A stretch of 64,000 nt of DNA from Streptomyces longhuiensis. Lineage in GTDB: Bacteria > Actinomycetota > Actinomycetes > Streptomycetales > Streptomycetaceae. The DNA is taken from NCBI RefSeq assembly GCF_020616555.1, contig NZ_CP085173.1, positions 434,001 through 498,000 of the forward strand, read 5' to 3'. The notes beneath the pieces are model-generated. The model was given only the letters and a program-made list of their open reading frames with translations, did no database searches and was not told the origin of the DNA. Below, one piece after another: positions 1 to 8,121 of the stretch. Position numbers and translations under genes: made by a program. Numbering within the stretch: position 1 is the stretch's first letter; every line of letters starts with the position of its first letter.

Positions 1-260
1 ACACCCGCCTCATTCCAGTCCCGCAAGCGTCGCCAGCAGGTCATACCCGAGCCGAAGCCAAGCTCCTTGGGTAGGTACTCCCACTGGATCCCGGTGTGCA
101 GCACATACAGGATCCCGCACAACACATCCCGGTCAGGCAACGGCTTGCGACCTGGGTGCCGGAAGCACCGTTCGCCCTGCGGCAGCAGCGGCTTCAGACG
201 GTCGCACAGCTCATCCGGCACGACCCACGGCGACGTCTCCACACCAGACGGAACGCTCAA
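1..260 (-). CDS. IS5-family transposase, N-terminal part, cut by window edge
   Basis: This is the amino-terminal end of a DDE transposase; it should catalyse cut-and-paste movement of its own element. A TTG start at 260 opens a frame that runs off the window edge. It contains the typical IS5 motifs VPDELCDRLKPLLP, GILYVLHTGIQWEYLP and FGSGMTCWRRL. The same block occurs in the transposase at 62-63 kb, including an identical stretch of about 29 bases (18-46 region here, 62820 region there). The element end probably lies near 295-320, where GGTTAACACAATG-like sequence is read on the minus strand. The TTG start is inferred because an in-frame stop lies just upstream. Confidence 0.75.
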   Translation of the reverse strand, partial: MSVPSGVETSPWVVPDELCDRLKPLLPQGERCFRHPGRKPLPDRDVLCGILYVLHTGIQWEYLPKELGFGSGMTCWRRLRDWNEAG

Positions 261-592
261 CTGCTCACGTAGGCACGGCCATCAGCAGCGATCCAGCCCA
301 TTGTGTTAACCGCTGTCAGTCAGACCTCCACGGCAAGTGAGCCAGAACCAAAAGACTCGCGACCATGGCTCACCTTAAAAACGGGGTGCCTCTCACACTC
401 GCGAACAACTGACTTCACGACCTGTGAAGAGAACCAGCGGCACGAATGACGGCTTGCTGCTTGCTGCCTGTCGGGGTCTGCACTGGTTCGGCTGTGTGAT
501 CATTCTGGTGTCGTGGGATGCCGTGTGCGGGTGGGATGTCGCGTCTGGGTGGTCATTTGCCTGGGGCGGTAGAAGCAAGGAGAATCGATCTC

Positions 593-1000
593 GTGGCCAA
601 TGCACTTCAGGAATTGGTGAAGAACCGGCTGGAGCAACAGGGCTGGTCCTACGGTGATGTGGCCCGGCGTGGTGGTATCCCACGTTCGACGGTCCATCAT
701 CTGGCGACCGTGGCGCAGGTGGCGCGGATGCCGCAGCAGGCCACCCTGGAGGGTTTGGCGAGGGGGCTGGAGCTGCCTCTGGACGCGGTGCGCCGGGCGG
801 CCGCGGAGGCGTGCGGTATTCATCTGTATTTCGAGGACGGTGCCGGTTCCGCGGCCGATCCGGAGATCGCCACGTTGATCGCGAGTCTGCAGCGGCTGTC
901 GGATGCCGACCGCCGTCATGTCACCGCGCTCGTGGAGTCCCTTCTGCGCAGCACCCCCGACCACGACACCCAGACCGGCACCAGCCCGGGCTCGAGCTGA
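593..1000 (+). CDS. XRE-family helix-turn-helix regulator
   Basis: A 135-residue DNA-binding protein. The first 70 residues hold a lambda-repressor-like helix-turn-helix: an LVKNRLEQQGWSYGDVARR helix pair, then GGIPRSTVHHLA as recognition helix, then EGLARGLELPLDAVRRAA. The C-terminal third (ATLIASLQRLSDADRRHVTALVESLL) is the short helical tail common in streptomycete XRE proteins. The start is GTG 593 because AAGGAG lies at 577-582, ten bases upstream. An ATG at 518 in the same frame has no ribosome site and would add low-quality sequence. It stands alone, convergent with the remnants at 1.07-1.9 kb. Its target is unknown. Confidence 0.75.
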   Translation: MANALQELVKNRLEQQGWSYGDVARRGGIPRSTVHHLATVAQVARMPQQATLEGLARGLELPLDAVRRAAAEACGIHLYFEDGAGSAADPEIATLIASLQRLSDADRRHVTALVESLLRSTPDHDTQTGTSPGSS

Positions 1001-1071
1001 CGTCGGTGGCGCCCGGCTCCTTGTGCTTCACCGTCTTGGGCTGACCGTGGTCCTACCGGCCGCCTGATGTG

Positions 1072-1314
1072 TCACCGTCTGTCGGTGAGGGTTCTCAGCC
1101 ATCTGATGACTGTGGCCACGGCCTGGTAGTCGAGTTCGGCGATGCTGGTGATGGCACGCAGGTCGGAGGTCCGTGGGGTGATGCAGGCGGCGTCGAGGGC
1201 ACAGTGCAGCAGCACCTGGTGTGCCTGGGAGGCCGGCAGGTCCTGGTCCGCGCGCATCTGGGCACGCAGGAGCGCGGCAATGGGCAGGGGCGGTGTCGGG
1301 TGGTTCAGGGGCAC
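1072..1314 (-). CDS. Small hypothetical protein or C-terminal fragment
   Basis: An 80-codon frame with normal streptomycete codon bias. Visible sequence includes LLRAQMRADQDLPASQAHQV, a run of helix-forming residues, and a terminal RWLRTLTDRR. No known domain is recognised. It begins exactly where the neighbouring IS3 transposase becomes unrecognisable and overlaps its end by ten bases. It may therefore be the tail of an older gene cut by IS3-related rearrangement, not an independent gene. No convincing ribosome site precedes the ATG. Confidence 0.35.
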   Translation of the reverse strand: MPLNHPTPPLPIAALLRAQMRADQDLPASQAHQVLLHCALDAACITPRTSDLRAITSIAELDYQAVATVIRWLRTLTDRR

Positions 1315-1913
1315 AGGCCGGTTCCTGTCGTGAGAGAGGGCTGGTCGGCCGGCGCTCCCTGGAGGCCGGCGCGGCGCATGAGGAGTTCCACGGTGCCGTG
1401 GCTGACGGTGATGCCGTAGCCGTGGGTGAGTTCGCTGTGAATGCGCCGGTATCCGAAGGTGCCGTTCGAGGCGGCGTGGATGACCGTGATGAGTTCGGTG
1501 AGCCAGGCGTGCCGCAGGGCGCGTGGGGAGGGCGGGCGGGAACGCCAGGTGAAGTAGCCGGACTCGGTCACCCCCAGGACCCGCGCGGCCACCCGCACCG
1601 GCAGGCCCTCCCTGGCCATCACATGTACTGCCTCGAACCGTCTTTTCGGGGAAAGGACCTCCCGCAGCAGCTCACTCACGCGCCGCAGCGCAGAAAGCTC
1701 GGTCTCCAGCTGTGTGATCCGCTGGCGCGCGGCGGCAAGGTCCTGCCCGGTGGAGGGGGCGTGTGCGCTGCGGCCCAGATGCGGCAGATGCCGGCGCCGC
1801 CACTGGTAGAGAGTGGGGCCTGGCAGGCCCAGCGCAGCGGCGACGTTCTTGACGGGTTCACCGTCGGCCAGTATCTGCAGGGCCTGGCGGCGCAGTTCGG
1901 GTGGATATCGCAT
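1305..1913 (-). pseudogene. Truncated IS3-family transposase (fused OrfA/OrfB)
   Basis: The frame begins with the OrfA-type helix-turn-helix MRYPPELRRQALQILADG (start 1913), followed by a leucine-zipper region (QRITQLETELSALRRVSELL). It then passes without a frameshift into OrfB sequence: the helix-turn-helix VRVAARVLGVTESGYFTWRS and HAASNGTFGYRRIHSEL. It stops after MRRAGLQGAP, before the catalytic DDE core, so the protein cannot be active. Full-length relatives continue about 170 residues further. The in-frame fusion of OrfA and OrfB is unusual, because most IS3 elements use a -1 frameshift. Confidence 0.7.
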
Positions 1914-2027
1914 GAGTCTGTGTGCTTCTGTCGGATGCCGAAGTGAAGACAAGACGAGGTCCCTGGATCCAGAGGATCAGGCCGGGACCGGGGAGATGGC
2001 CGGGGGCAGGCCCGCACCCTGGGAGGT

Positions 2028-2175
2028 GGACGGGCCTGCTCCCGGACCCGGGGGCGTCCAGGGGCAGGCCCACCCGAGAAGGGGCGGACGGGCCTGCTCC
2101 CGGACCCGGGGGCGTCCGGGGGCAGGCCCACCCGAGAAGGGGGTGGCTGGGGCCTGCTCCCGGACTCGGGAGGTG
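2028..2175. repeat. Tandem GC-rich repeats with internal hairpins
   Basis: Two complete copies and one partial copy of a unit of about 58 bases start near 2028, 2086 and 2144. Each unit contains GGGCCTGCTCCCGGA followed by GGGGGCGTCC and GGGGCAGGCCC, so each unit folds into a strong hairpin (GGCCTGCTCC against GGGGCAGGCC). The array lies just downstream of the stop of the minus-strand gene ending at 2207. A transcription-termination or RNA-stabilising role is inferred from that position. Confidence 0.6.
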
Positions 2176-2206
2176 GCAGATGGGCTGTCGTGGGGCGCAG
2201 GGAGTG

Positions 2207-2884
2207 CTAGTCGATGTGGCGGCGCAGGGTGACGGTGGGCCTGAGGTTCAGCGAGTTGACGGCCGGGCCGTGGGGTGTGTTGGCCACCGCGTCCTGGAGG
2301 AGGCTGACGACTTCGGCGGCGAGGGTGTCGGCGTGGTTCTTGACCGTGCCGATCGGCTCCCGGCTGCGCTCCAGTGCCCCCAACCGACGTTCATAGACGG
2401 CGAGTTGGTTCCTGGTCGCCTGGGTGAGGGTGAAGCGGTAGGGGGTGGAGACGATGAACTGGTAGGCGCCGGCGAAGGTCTGACAGCCCGGGCAGTGGTC
2501 GTTGACCGCGCTGCTGGTGTTCGAGGCATTCAGACGTGCGGCGCCGGTGGCGGTGACCACCTGAAAAGACAGGGCGACCGAGCGGCAGGGCCGCTCGAGT
2601 GAGCAGCCGGTGGAGCGGGCGATCGCCCGGTTGCGAACGCCGGCGCCGAGGACGGTGCCGAGTTGGTGGATGGTGAACTCGTCGTCGTAGTCGGCCCGGT
2701 GCCTGGGGTTGGCCTGGGAACGTGCCTCGTCCAGGGCGATACCCGCACCGGCGGTGACCCGCGACCCTGTGACCGCGTCGGCCGGGGCGGTAGTGGCAAG
2801 TCCGGTCAGACAGACAGTCGTCAGCATGCCCAGGCGCATAGCGGTGCGTGCGCCAGTGCGCGGACGCGGCTTTCGGTGACTCAC
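2207..2884 (-). CDS. Secreted protein linked to the M50 protease/peptide unit
   Basis: A 225-residue protein. It has an N-terminal signal peptide (basic start, then AMRLGMLTTVCLTGLATTAP with a likely cleavage after PADA). The mature part has a conserved-looking core with four cysteines (CSLERPC and DHCPGC, the latter within NDHCPGCQTFAGAYQFIVST) and a helical C-terminal region rich in E, R and L. Start GTG 2884 follows GGAG at suitable spacing. It is the last gene of the minus-strand series twin peptides, M50 protease, secreted protein, 146 bases after the protease. No enzymatic motif is recognised. From context it may be a target, chaperone or partner of the protease system outside the membrane. 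Confidence 0.65.
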   Translation of the reverse strand: MSHRKPRPRTGARTAMRLGMLTTVCLTGLATTAPADAVTGSRVTAGAGIALDEARSQANPRHRADYDDEFTIHQLGTVLGAGVRNRAIARSTGCSLERPCRSVALSFQVVTATGAARLNASNTSSAVNDHCPGCQTFAGAYQFIVSTPYRFTLTQATRNQLAVYERRLGALERSREPIGTVKNHADTLAAEVVSLLQDAVANTPHGPAVNSLNLRPTVTLRRHID

Positions 2885-3030
2885 TAGTTTTTCTCCTTAC
2901 TGCAGTCGTACAGCGGGGCGGCACAAGGCCGGGGATGTCATGAAGCCCGGCCGGCCCGGGGCGTCATAGGCGTCAAGGGGCGGGGGCGTCATGAGTCCGG
3001 AGTGTCATAGGCGTCATCGGGCCGGGGGTG

Positions 3031-5250
3031 TCATGTGGACAGGGGGCCGGGGAAGCTCATGGTGGGTGTCGGGAAACCACTGTCCGAGGGCGAGGTGGAC
3101 GCGGTGGGGCTCGGCGTGCCGGAGGAGGGGCTGGGCGAGGGCGGCGCCGAACTCGGCCGGCGGGTCCGGCTCGGGCTCGGACTCGCCTTGAGGGGCGAGG
3201 GGGCGTCTGCCGGGTCGGTGGCCGAGGGGGAATCACTCGCCGAGGCCGTGGTAGAGGGGGACGCCTCGGGCGTGGGGGTCGGGCTCATCGGTGGTGCCTG
3301 GGTGAGCTGCGGCGCCGGGGGCGCAAAATCGTCCGGCGGGGCGCTGGTGGCGGGGGCCGAGGTGCGCGGGGCGACGACTCCGGGTTCGAGCAGGGGAACG
3401 ATCGGTGCCTGCGAGGGCAGGGGCTCGGGAGTCATCCCGCTCAGCCAGGCCGCACCCAGCGCACCGCACGCGGCCAGCACACCGGCACAGATGGCCAGCC
3501 GCACCCGGATGTTGTTCTCGGTGGCGCGCAGGGTGGCGCGCACGACCCTTCCTGCCAGACGCGCGCACAGGTATACGGCGCCGGCCAGCGGGCACAGGAG
3601 CATGACGAGGCCGATGACACCGACGAGTCCGGCGGCGATCTGGCCGTCGGTGAACGCGGACCAGGTGCCGACCGCCTGTTCCGACAGGGCGCGCAGCCCG
3701 GTCTCGATCAGGCGCGGCAGGTTCCACAGCACATACCCCAGCTCGGCGACGATCAGCGGGACCATCGTCAGGACCCAGATGGTGACGATGATCCGTGCGG
3801 AGCGTTTGAGGTCGGCCGCTTCGGCGGGGGTTTCCCGGCCCGGCAGCATGCTCTGCAGAATGGGCTTGATCTTCCCGAACAGGTCGGGGATCCCGGCGAG
3901 GTCGCCGAGGATGTAGTAGCCGTCCAGCCTCAGAGCGGGCATGAGCTGCTCGAGGATCTCGAAGTGGACGAGATAGACCGCGGCCAGGAAGAAGGGCTGG
4001 CCGGTGACGAAGTAGGCGCCGGCCAGGCCGAGGACGAAGACCGTGTTGAAGTAGACGCCGCCGAGGTCGGTGCGGATCCGGCCGGTCCGGTTGATCCGGT
4101 AGACGTCCGTGACGTCCGTATACATGGAGGGCCAGATCAAATAGAGGCCGCAGCCGATACTCCCGGGCCGTGCACCGCCATAACGGCAGGCCGAAGCATG
4201 TCCGAACTCATGGAACACCAAAGAAGCCACGATCAGTACGAACACCGCGAGCATCAGGACCGGCTGCTCCACGACCTGGAGCACCGGCTGCATCGCGCCG
4301 TGGAAGGCGAACAGCCACAGGTCCAGGGACGCGAGGGCGGCGAGGACCAGGGCCACCACGGGCGGCCGGTGAAGCCACGCCAACGCCCCCGCGATACGCG
4401 CGACCTGCCGCTCGGGGAAAATGACCCGGTGGCCCTTGAGGACCAGCAGGAGATCGGAGCGCGGAGCGGCAACGCTCTGCTCGTCCTGTTGGCCGGGCGG
4501 GACGGTCAGGCCGAGGGGCTGGAGCTTGTGCTCCACGAGATACTCGACATTGTCCGCGCTGATCTCGCGTCCGAAGCGGCCACTGACCCGGTGAGAGATG
4601 GCCATCGTGTCGCGCACACCGTCGATGGCCTCGGTGACGAGGTAGAGCAACCGGGACAGCTGGACCACCTGCCCGTCCGCCCGGCGGATCAGATACTTAC
4701 GCTCCCGCGAACCTGATCCCTGATACTCCCCCAGACGCTGCAACCCCACCACCGGACGCGGCACAGCAGACACCAACTGCCCACCCGCATCCAAAGCCAC
4801 CACGCCGACCCGAGCAGACATGCCGACCCCCGCCGACGTGCTATTCCCGGCCGTCGCGCTGCTTCCGGGATACGTGCCGTCCCCGGGATGCGCGCCTCCC
4901 CCGGCGAACGTGCCGTCACCAGCCGATGTGACGACCCCGGCTGGCGTGCCGACCCCAGAGAACGTGCCGTCACTGGGATACGTGCTAACTCCGGCGAAAG
5001 TGCCGTCCCAGGGTTGCGTGCTGTTCTTGGTATATGTGTCGTCCTGGACCAGCGTGACATCCGCGGCGGACATGCTGTCGCCGGCGAACACGACACTCTG
5101 GGGAAACGTCGTGTCCGGGTGTGACGCGCTGTCTGCGGGGGGCGCGTCGTGCGAGGGAAACGTTTCGCTGTTGGGCGGCGCGTGGTGCGTGTCCTGCAGT
5201 GCCGTCCCCGCGAGAGCGGGATCGTGGCCCCTTCGGTGGTTGTCCACCAT
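3031..5250 (-). CDS. PqqD/RRE-like domain fused to M50 membrane zinc metalloprotease
   Basis: A predicted 739-residue integral-membrane protease. ATG 5250 is chosen because GGGAGGGAGG lies just upstream. Residues about 82-129 are low-complexity with four DGTF/DGTY-G repeats. Residues 185-250 (RKYLIRRADGQVVQL ... LVTEAIDGVRDTMAISHRV ... NVEYLVEHKLQPLG) match the winged-helix pattern of PqqD-like domains, which act as peptide-recognition elements in RiPP pathways. Several membrane helices follow. The zinc-binding HEFGH is at 347-351 and the third-ligand motif RLDGYY is near 441-446, both inside membrane segments as in M50/S2P proteases. A long Pro/Ser/Thr-rich tail ends the protein. Streptomycete relatives are called putative peptide zinc metalloprotease. 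It sits directly behind two similar small peptides, so recognition and cleavage of those peptides is the inferred job. Confidence 0.85.
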   Translation of the reverse strand: MVDNHRRGHDPALAGTALQDTHHAPPNSETFPSHDAPPADSASHPDTTFPQSVVFAGDSMSAADVTLVQDDTYTKNSTQPWDGTFAGVSTYPSDGTFSGVGTPAGVVTSAGDGTFAGGGAHPGDGTYPGSSATAGNSTSAGVGMSARVGVVALDAGGQLVSAVPRPVVGLQRLGEYQGSGSRERKYLIRRADGQVVQLSRLLYLVTEAIDGVRDTMAISHRVSGRFGREISADNVEYLVEHKLQPLGLTVPPGQQDEQSVAAPRSDLLLVLKGHRVIFPERQVARIAGALAWLHRPPVVALVLAALASLDLWLFAFHGAMQPVLQVVEQPVLMLAVFVLIVASLVFHEFGHASACRYGGARPGSIGCGLYLIWPSMYTDVTDVYRINRTGRIRTDLGGVYFNTVFVLGLAGAYFVTGQPFFLAAVYLVHFEILEQLMPALRLDGYYILGDLAGIPDLFGKIKPILQSMLPGRETPAEAADLKRSARIIVTIWVLTMVPLIVAELGYVLWNLPRLIETGLRALSEQAVGTWSAFTDGQIAAGLVGVIGLVMLLCPLAGAVYLCARLAGRVVRATLRATENNIRVRLAICAGVLAACGALGAAWLSGMTPEPLPSQAPIVPLLEPGVVAPRTSAPATSAPPDDFAPPAPQLTQAPPMSPTPTPEASPSTTASASDSPSATDPADAPSPLKASPSPSRTRRPSSAPPSPSPSSGTPSPTASTSPSDSGFPTPTMSFPGPLST

Positions 5251-5315
5251 GCAGTCCTCCCTCCCCGGTGCGGACCGCGTGTGCCACACACGCGGTCCGC
5301 ACGCCCAGGCATCCG

Positions 5316-5528
5316 TTACTGGTTGATGCTGATGGACTGGTTGGCCTCGGACGCGGCAATCGCCTCCGGGGAGTTGTAGTTCGCGGCGAGCGAGTTGTTG
5401 TGCGCGTCGACGTAGGCAACGTGGCGGGTGACGTTGGTCGTCTTGACGAAGCTGAACTTCAGGCGGCCCAGGGCCTCGCGGTCGGGGAGCAGTTCCGCGG
5501 ACTCGGCGTTGAGCTGGTCGTTGTTCAT
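5316..5528 (-). CDS. Small peptide B, candidate precursor for the M50 system
   Basis: A 70-residue peptide starting at ATG 5528 behind AAAGAGG (gaaagaggattcacc). The N-terminal part carries NAESAELLPDREALGRLKFS, an LLP-x-RE pattern reminiscent of RiPP leader peptides. The middle has VKTTNVTRHVAYV, and the C-terminal third is rich in Asn, Ala, Ser and Ile and ends NQSISINQ. There is no Cys, no signal peptide and no double-glycine site. About three quarters of the residues are identical to peptide A just upstream. It lies 65 bases before the M50 protease gene in the same orientation. It is interpreted as a protease/RRE substrate; the function is unproven. Confidence 0.75.
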   Translation of the reverse strand: MNNDQLNAESAELLPDREALGRLKFSFVKTTNVTRHVAYVDAHNNSLAANYNSPEAIAASEANQSISINQ

Positions 5529-5557
5529 GGTGAATCCTCTTTCGGGGTGGATGCCGG

Positions 5558-5773
5558 TCACTGGTGGACGGAGATCGACTGGTTACCAGCCGACTGGGCG
5601 ATCGCCTCGGGCGAGCAGGCGTTCAGCGCGTACGAGTTGTTGTGCGCCGACACGTAGGCGACGTGCTTCGTCACGTTGGTCGTCTTGACCAGGCTGAACT
5701 TCAGCCGGCCCAGGGCCTCACGGCCGGGCAGCAACTGTGCGGACTCCGCGTCGAGTTCACTCATGCCGAGCAT
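5558..5773 (-). CDS. Small peptide A, candidate precursor for the M50 system
   Basis: A 71-residue peptide. ATG 5773 follows CAAAGGAATCACC, the same layout as in peptide B; a second ATG at 5764 is possible. It shares with peptide B the blocks LLP-x-REALGRLKFS, VKTTNVT-x-HVAYV, AHNNS and SPEAIA, and the end NQSIS. Unlike B it has one cysteine (LNACSPE). The gap to peptide B is 29 bases, so the two are cotranscribed. Conservation runs along the whole peptide, not only in a leader. This fits either two related cores or a small structural protein. It is the first gene of the minus-strand unit ending near 2207. Confidence 0.75.
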   Translation of the reverse strand: MLGMSELDAESAQLLPGREALGRLKFSLVKTTNVTKHVAYVSAHNNSYALNACSPEAIAQSAGNQSISVHQ

Positions 5774-6117
5774 GGTGATTCCTTTGCTGAAGGGGGCATG
5801 GGACAGCTCCGGATCCCATCCGGACGTCCATTCATGCCGGACGATCTGTCTGACGAGATTGGACAGTAGCGGGTCGGGAAATCCTCCGGCAACCACTTCC
5901 GGCACATCCCCCCTCCCCGGACATCCCGCCCAACAGGAGAACCAGCAGGCAGGAGCGCCAGCACCCCGAAACGAAACTCGTCCGGCACGCGCGGCGCCGA
6001 CACCCGAATGGCCCAACTCGCAGCCATCCGACCCCCATTGCCGCCCCGCGGCGTGACTATCCTCTCGACCCGCAAGAAGGGTGAACCACCCCAAAAACCT
6101 CCTCGAGAGGGGTGCAC

Positions 6118-6381
6118 GTGCTCGTCGTCCACGGAGCGTCAGCCACCGCCGTCGTAAGGGACCGGACCGGAGAACCCGTCGTCCTCCTGTCCGGCGAACT
6201 CCCCGAAACCCTCACCCCCACCACCCTCGACGAACTCCTCAGCCTGGCCGCCGCCGTCCTCGACACCCACGAACTCGACCTGTTCCGCACCTGCCTGACC
6301 GCACTCCACTGCGGAGAACAACTCCACGAACGCCGCATCGAAGTCAGCGGAGCCATCCTCACCGTCTACCGCAGCCACTGA
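6118..6381 (+). CDS. Hypothetical 87-residue protein divergent from the peptide/M50 unit
   Basis: GTG 6118 is preferred over GTG 6112 because GAGAGG ends only two bases before the latter and eight before the former. The protein begins MLVVHGASATAVVRDRTGEP. It contains a helical stretch with regular Leu spacing (TLDELLSLAAAVLDTHELDL) and ends in a short strand ILTVYRSH. No domain is recognised, no membrane segment is seen, and it has two cysteines. It is transcribed away from the twin peptides across a 344-base gap that must hold both promoters. A regulatory or accessory role is only a guess from position. Confidence 0.55.
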   Translation: MLVVHGASATAVVRDRTGEPVVLLSGELPETLTPTTLDELLSLAAAVLDTHELDLFRTCLTALHCGEQLHERRIEVSGAILTVYRSH

Positions 6382-7523
6382 GAGCGGACACACGACAGCA
6401 GCTGGCCGCGACAGCTCACTCCGCCAGCAGCATGCGGTGCGCATGAGATACACGCAGGGAGACAACACTGACGGCGCAGGGTCAACAGGAGCGATAACGG
6501 GCGTAGTTGAGGACGTGATGATCCTTGGGAGGGGCACCCGGACGTCAACGCTGCCGCAGAGGCCCCCATGCCATGCCCGGACGTGGGTGCCTCCACGGAC
6601 GGCCATGCCGACGCAGTGATCACCGCACCCAGAGTGCTTCCGACCCATGAGGAGTTCCCGGCTGCCGCCGCGGATGCCGCCAACTCACCTTTCTGACCGG
6701 GGTCGTTCGGTGCGACGCGTCGAGCCGGATGGGAATGCACCGGATCCTGCGAAGCGGCCCCGCCAGGCCATCTGAGCCGGGGCAACATCCAGGCCGCCAT
6801 GGTCAGTCAGCCGGGCCGCGCCATGCGCTTGTACGTATCTCCCTGCGAGCCCCGATCGTCTTCATCCGCACACGAAACCCCTCCCCTGGCTGGGCGTGCG
6901 CTCCGGCCAGCAAACGAGCCAGCCGTCAACGCCCGCGCGCAAGCGAAAACCACCCCGGCTCAAGGCCGCGCTTCTCGGCGCCGGCCCCGAACTGCGCGAG
7001 GCACTGTCCAAGCTCACCGGCAACGTCTTGACCGCCGCGCCCGCACCCGCCCGACGGCCGCCCCGCCGAGAGGGCCTGATCACCGAGCCGACTCGGCCAA
7101 CCCGCCGGCTCTTCGCATGCCGGCACAGAAACCGCACGGCCGGCTGCGCGCAACACGGGGCGCATACGATCTGACGCGGCACGGTTTGCGCAGCAGAGTC
7201 CCCCTTGAATAACGAATGAGAACGGAATTCGTCAACGCAATTCCCGGGGCACTGTAAAGAATTGTTCAACCCTCCCTGCGATTCACGCAAATTCCACGAC
7301 ATGCCGAAGCAGCATCACCTTGAAGGGTGTTTCCCGCCACCCTTCGGGCGAGACCGCGCACAGTGGATACGTGCAGTTCACAGGCCACATGCCCGCCACA
7401 GGGTCGTCATCCATTGTCGTCCGGTAAGCGGCAGAGAACCGGCCGGATAAATCAGCTGGGGGCGACGGGCCAGTAATGTCTGACGCGCCATCCGGCAATT
7501 CACCGAAACCAAGGAGAAACACG
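6382..7523. other. Gene-poor stretch
   Basis: Open frames here lack ribosome sites and consistent codon bias, and none resembles a known protein. The last 60 bases hold the AAGGAG ribosome site (7511-7516) of the next gene. Parts may be degenerate remnants, but no family could be recognised. Confidence 0.5.
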
Positions 7524-7856
7524 GTGCGAAAACTGGCACGCGCTACCGCGACGGCGGCCCTGACCGTCGCCGCGATCGCCATCCCCCTCACCGGCACGGC
7601 CATGGCGTCCACCACTGCCGCCGCCCCCTCCGGTTCCTACCGAGTCCTGCACCCCACCCACGGTGACCACGACCGGTGCGACAACGACCGGCACTACCGC
7701 GGCGCCCACTACTGGAACCGGTACGACGACGACTGCCGCTCCCGCTGGGACCGGGACAACTACCGTGACCGGTACAACTACAGGTACAACTACCGGTACA
7801 GCAGCTGGAACCACCGCGGCCACGACGACTACAGGAACTGCTACCGCCACTTCTAA
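7524..7856 (+). CDS. Small secreted Tyr/Asp/Arg-rich protein
   Basis: A 110-residue secreted protein. GTG 7524 lies eight bases after AAGGAG (7511-7516). Residues 1-28 form a signal peptide (MRKLARATATAALTVAAIAI, cleavage likely after AMA). The mature chain is extremely rich in Tyr, Asp, Arg, Asn and His: HYWNRYDDDC, RDRYNYRYNYRYSSWNHRGH. It has three cysteines spaced along it (near DRC, DDC and RNC) and no hydrophobic core. A short in-frame DNA repeat (tacaactac units, 7766-7800) encodes the NYRY run. Third codon positions are almost all G or C, which supports this frame. The function is unknown; a cell-surface or matrix role is possible. Confidence 0.7.
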   Translation: MRKLARATATAALTVAAIAIPLTGTAMASTTAAAPSGSYRVLHPTHGDHDRCDNDRHYRGAHYWNRYDDDCRSRWDRDNYRDRYNYRYNYRYSSWNHRGHDDYRNCYRHF

Positions 7857-7884
7857 CCCGGACCCGACCCGGCCAGCACTCGCC

Positions 7885-7916
7885 TGGGGCCCCTGGAACA
7901 CCACCCAGGGGCCCCA
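7885..7916. terminator. Strong hairpin terminator after the Tyr-rich secreted protein
   Basis: TGGGGCCCCTGG (7885-7896) pairs perfectly with CCAGGGGCCCCA (7905-7916) across an eight-base loop, 29 bases after the stop codon. There is no U-tract, as is common in streptomycetes. Confidence 0.8.
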
Positions 7917-8121
7917 CGCCCGTCCCCGGGCCGCCAACCCGAAGCACCCCCCTGCCAGCCGGACAGCCTGGGCGCACTGATCAGCCAGGGAAGGCCACCG
8001 GTCCCAGGGCTTCGGCGTAGTCGCGTGACGCCCGGTTCGTGGTGGTCCGTCAGATCGTCGACGGGGCCCGGAACTTGACAGGCACGGCTCCCAAGATCAT
8101 GAGGTTCTCGACGCCCCGTGG

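Noticed and set aside
2207..6381. Assignment of the peptide/M50 unit to the daptide RiPP class
   Set aside because: Daptide clusters need alcohol-dehydrogenase-like, aminotransferase and methyltransferase genes, none of which is here, and the peptides do not resemble daptide precursors.
7663..7980. Thr/Ala-repeat protein in the frame overlapping the Tyr-rich secreted protein
   Set aside because: Low-complexity shadow frame; the signal peptide, ribosome site and third-position bias belong to the other frame.
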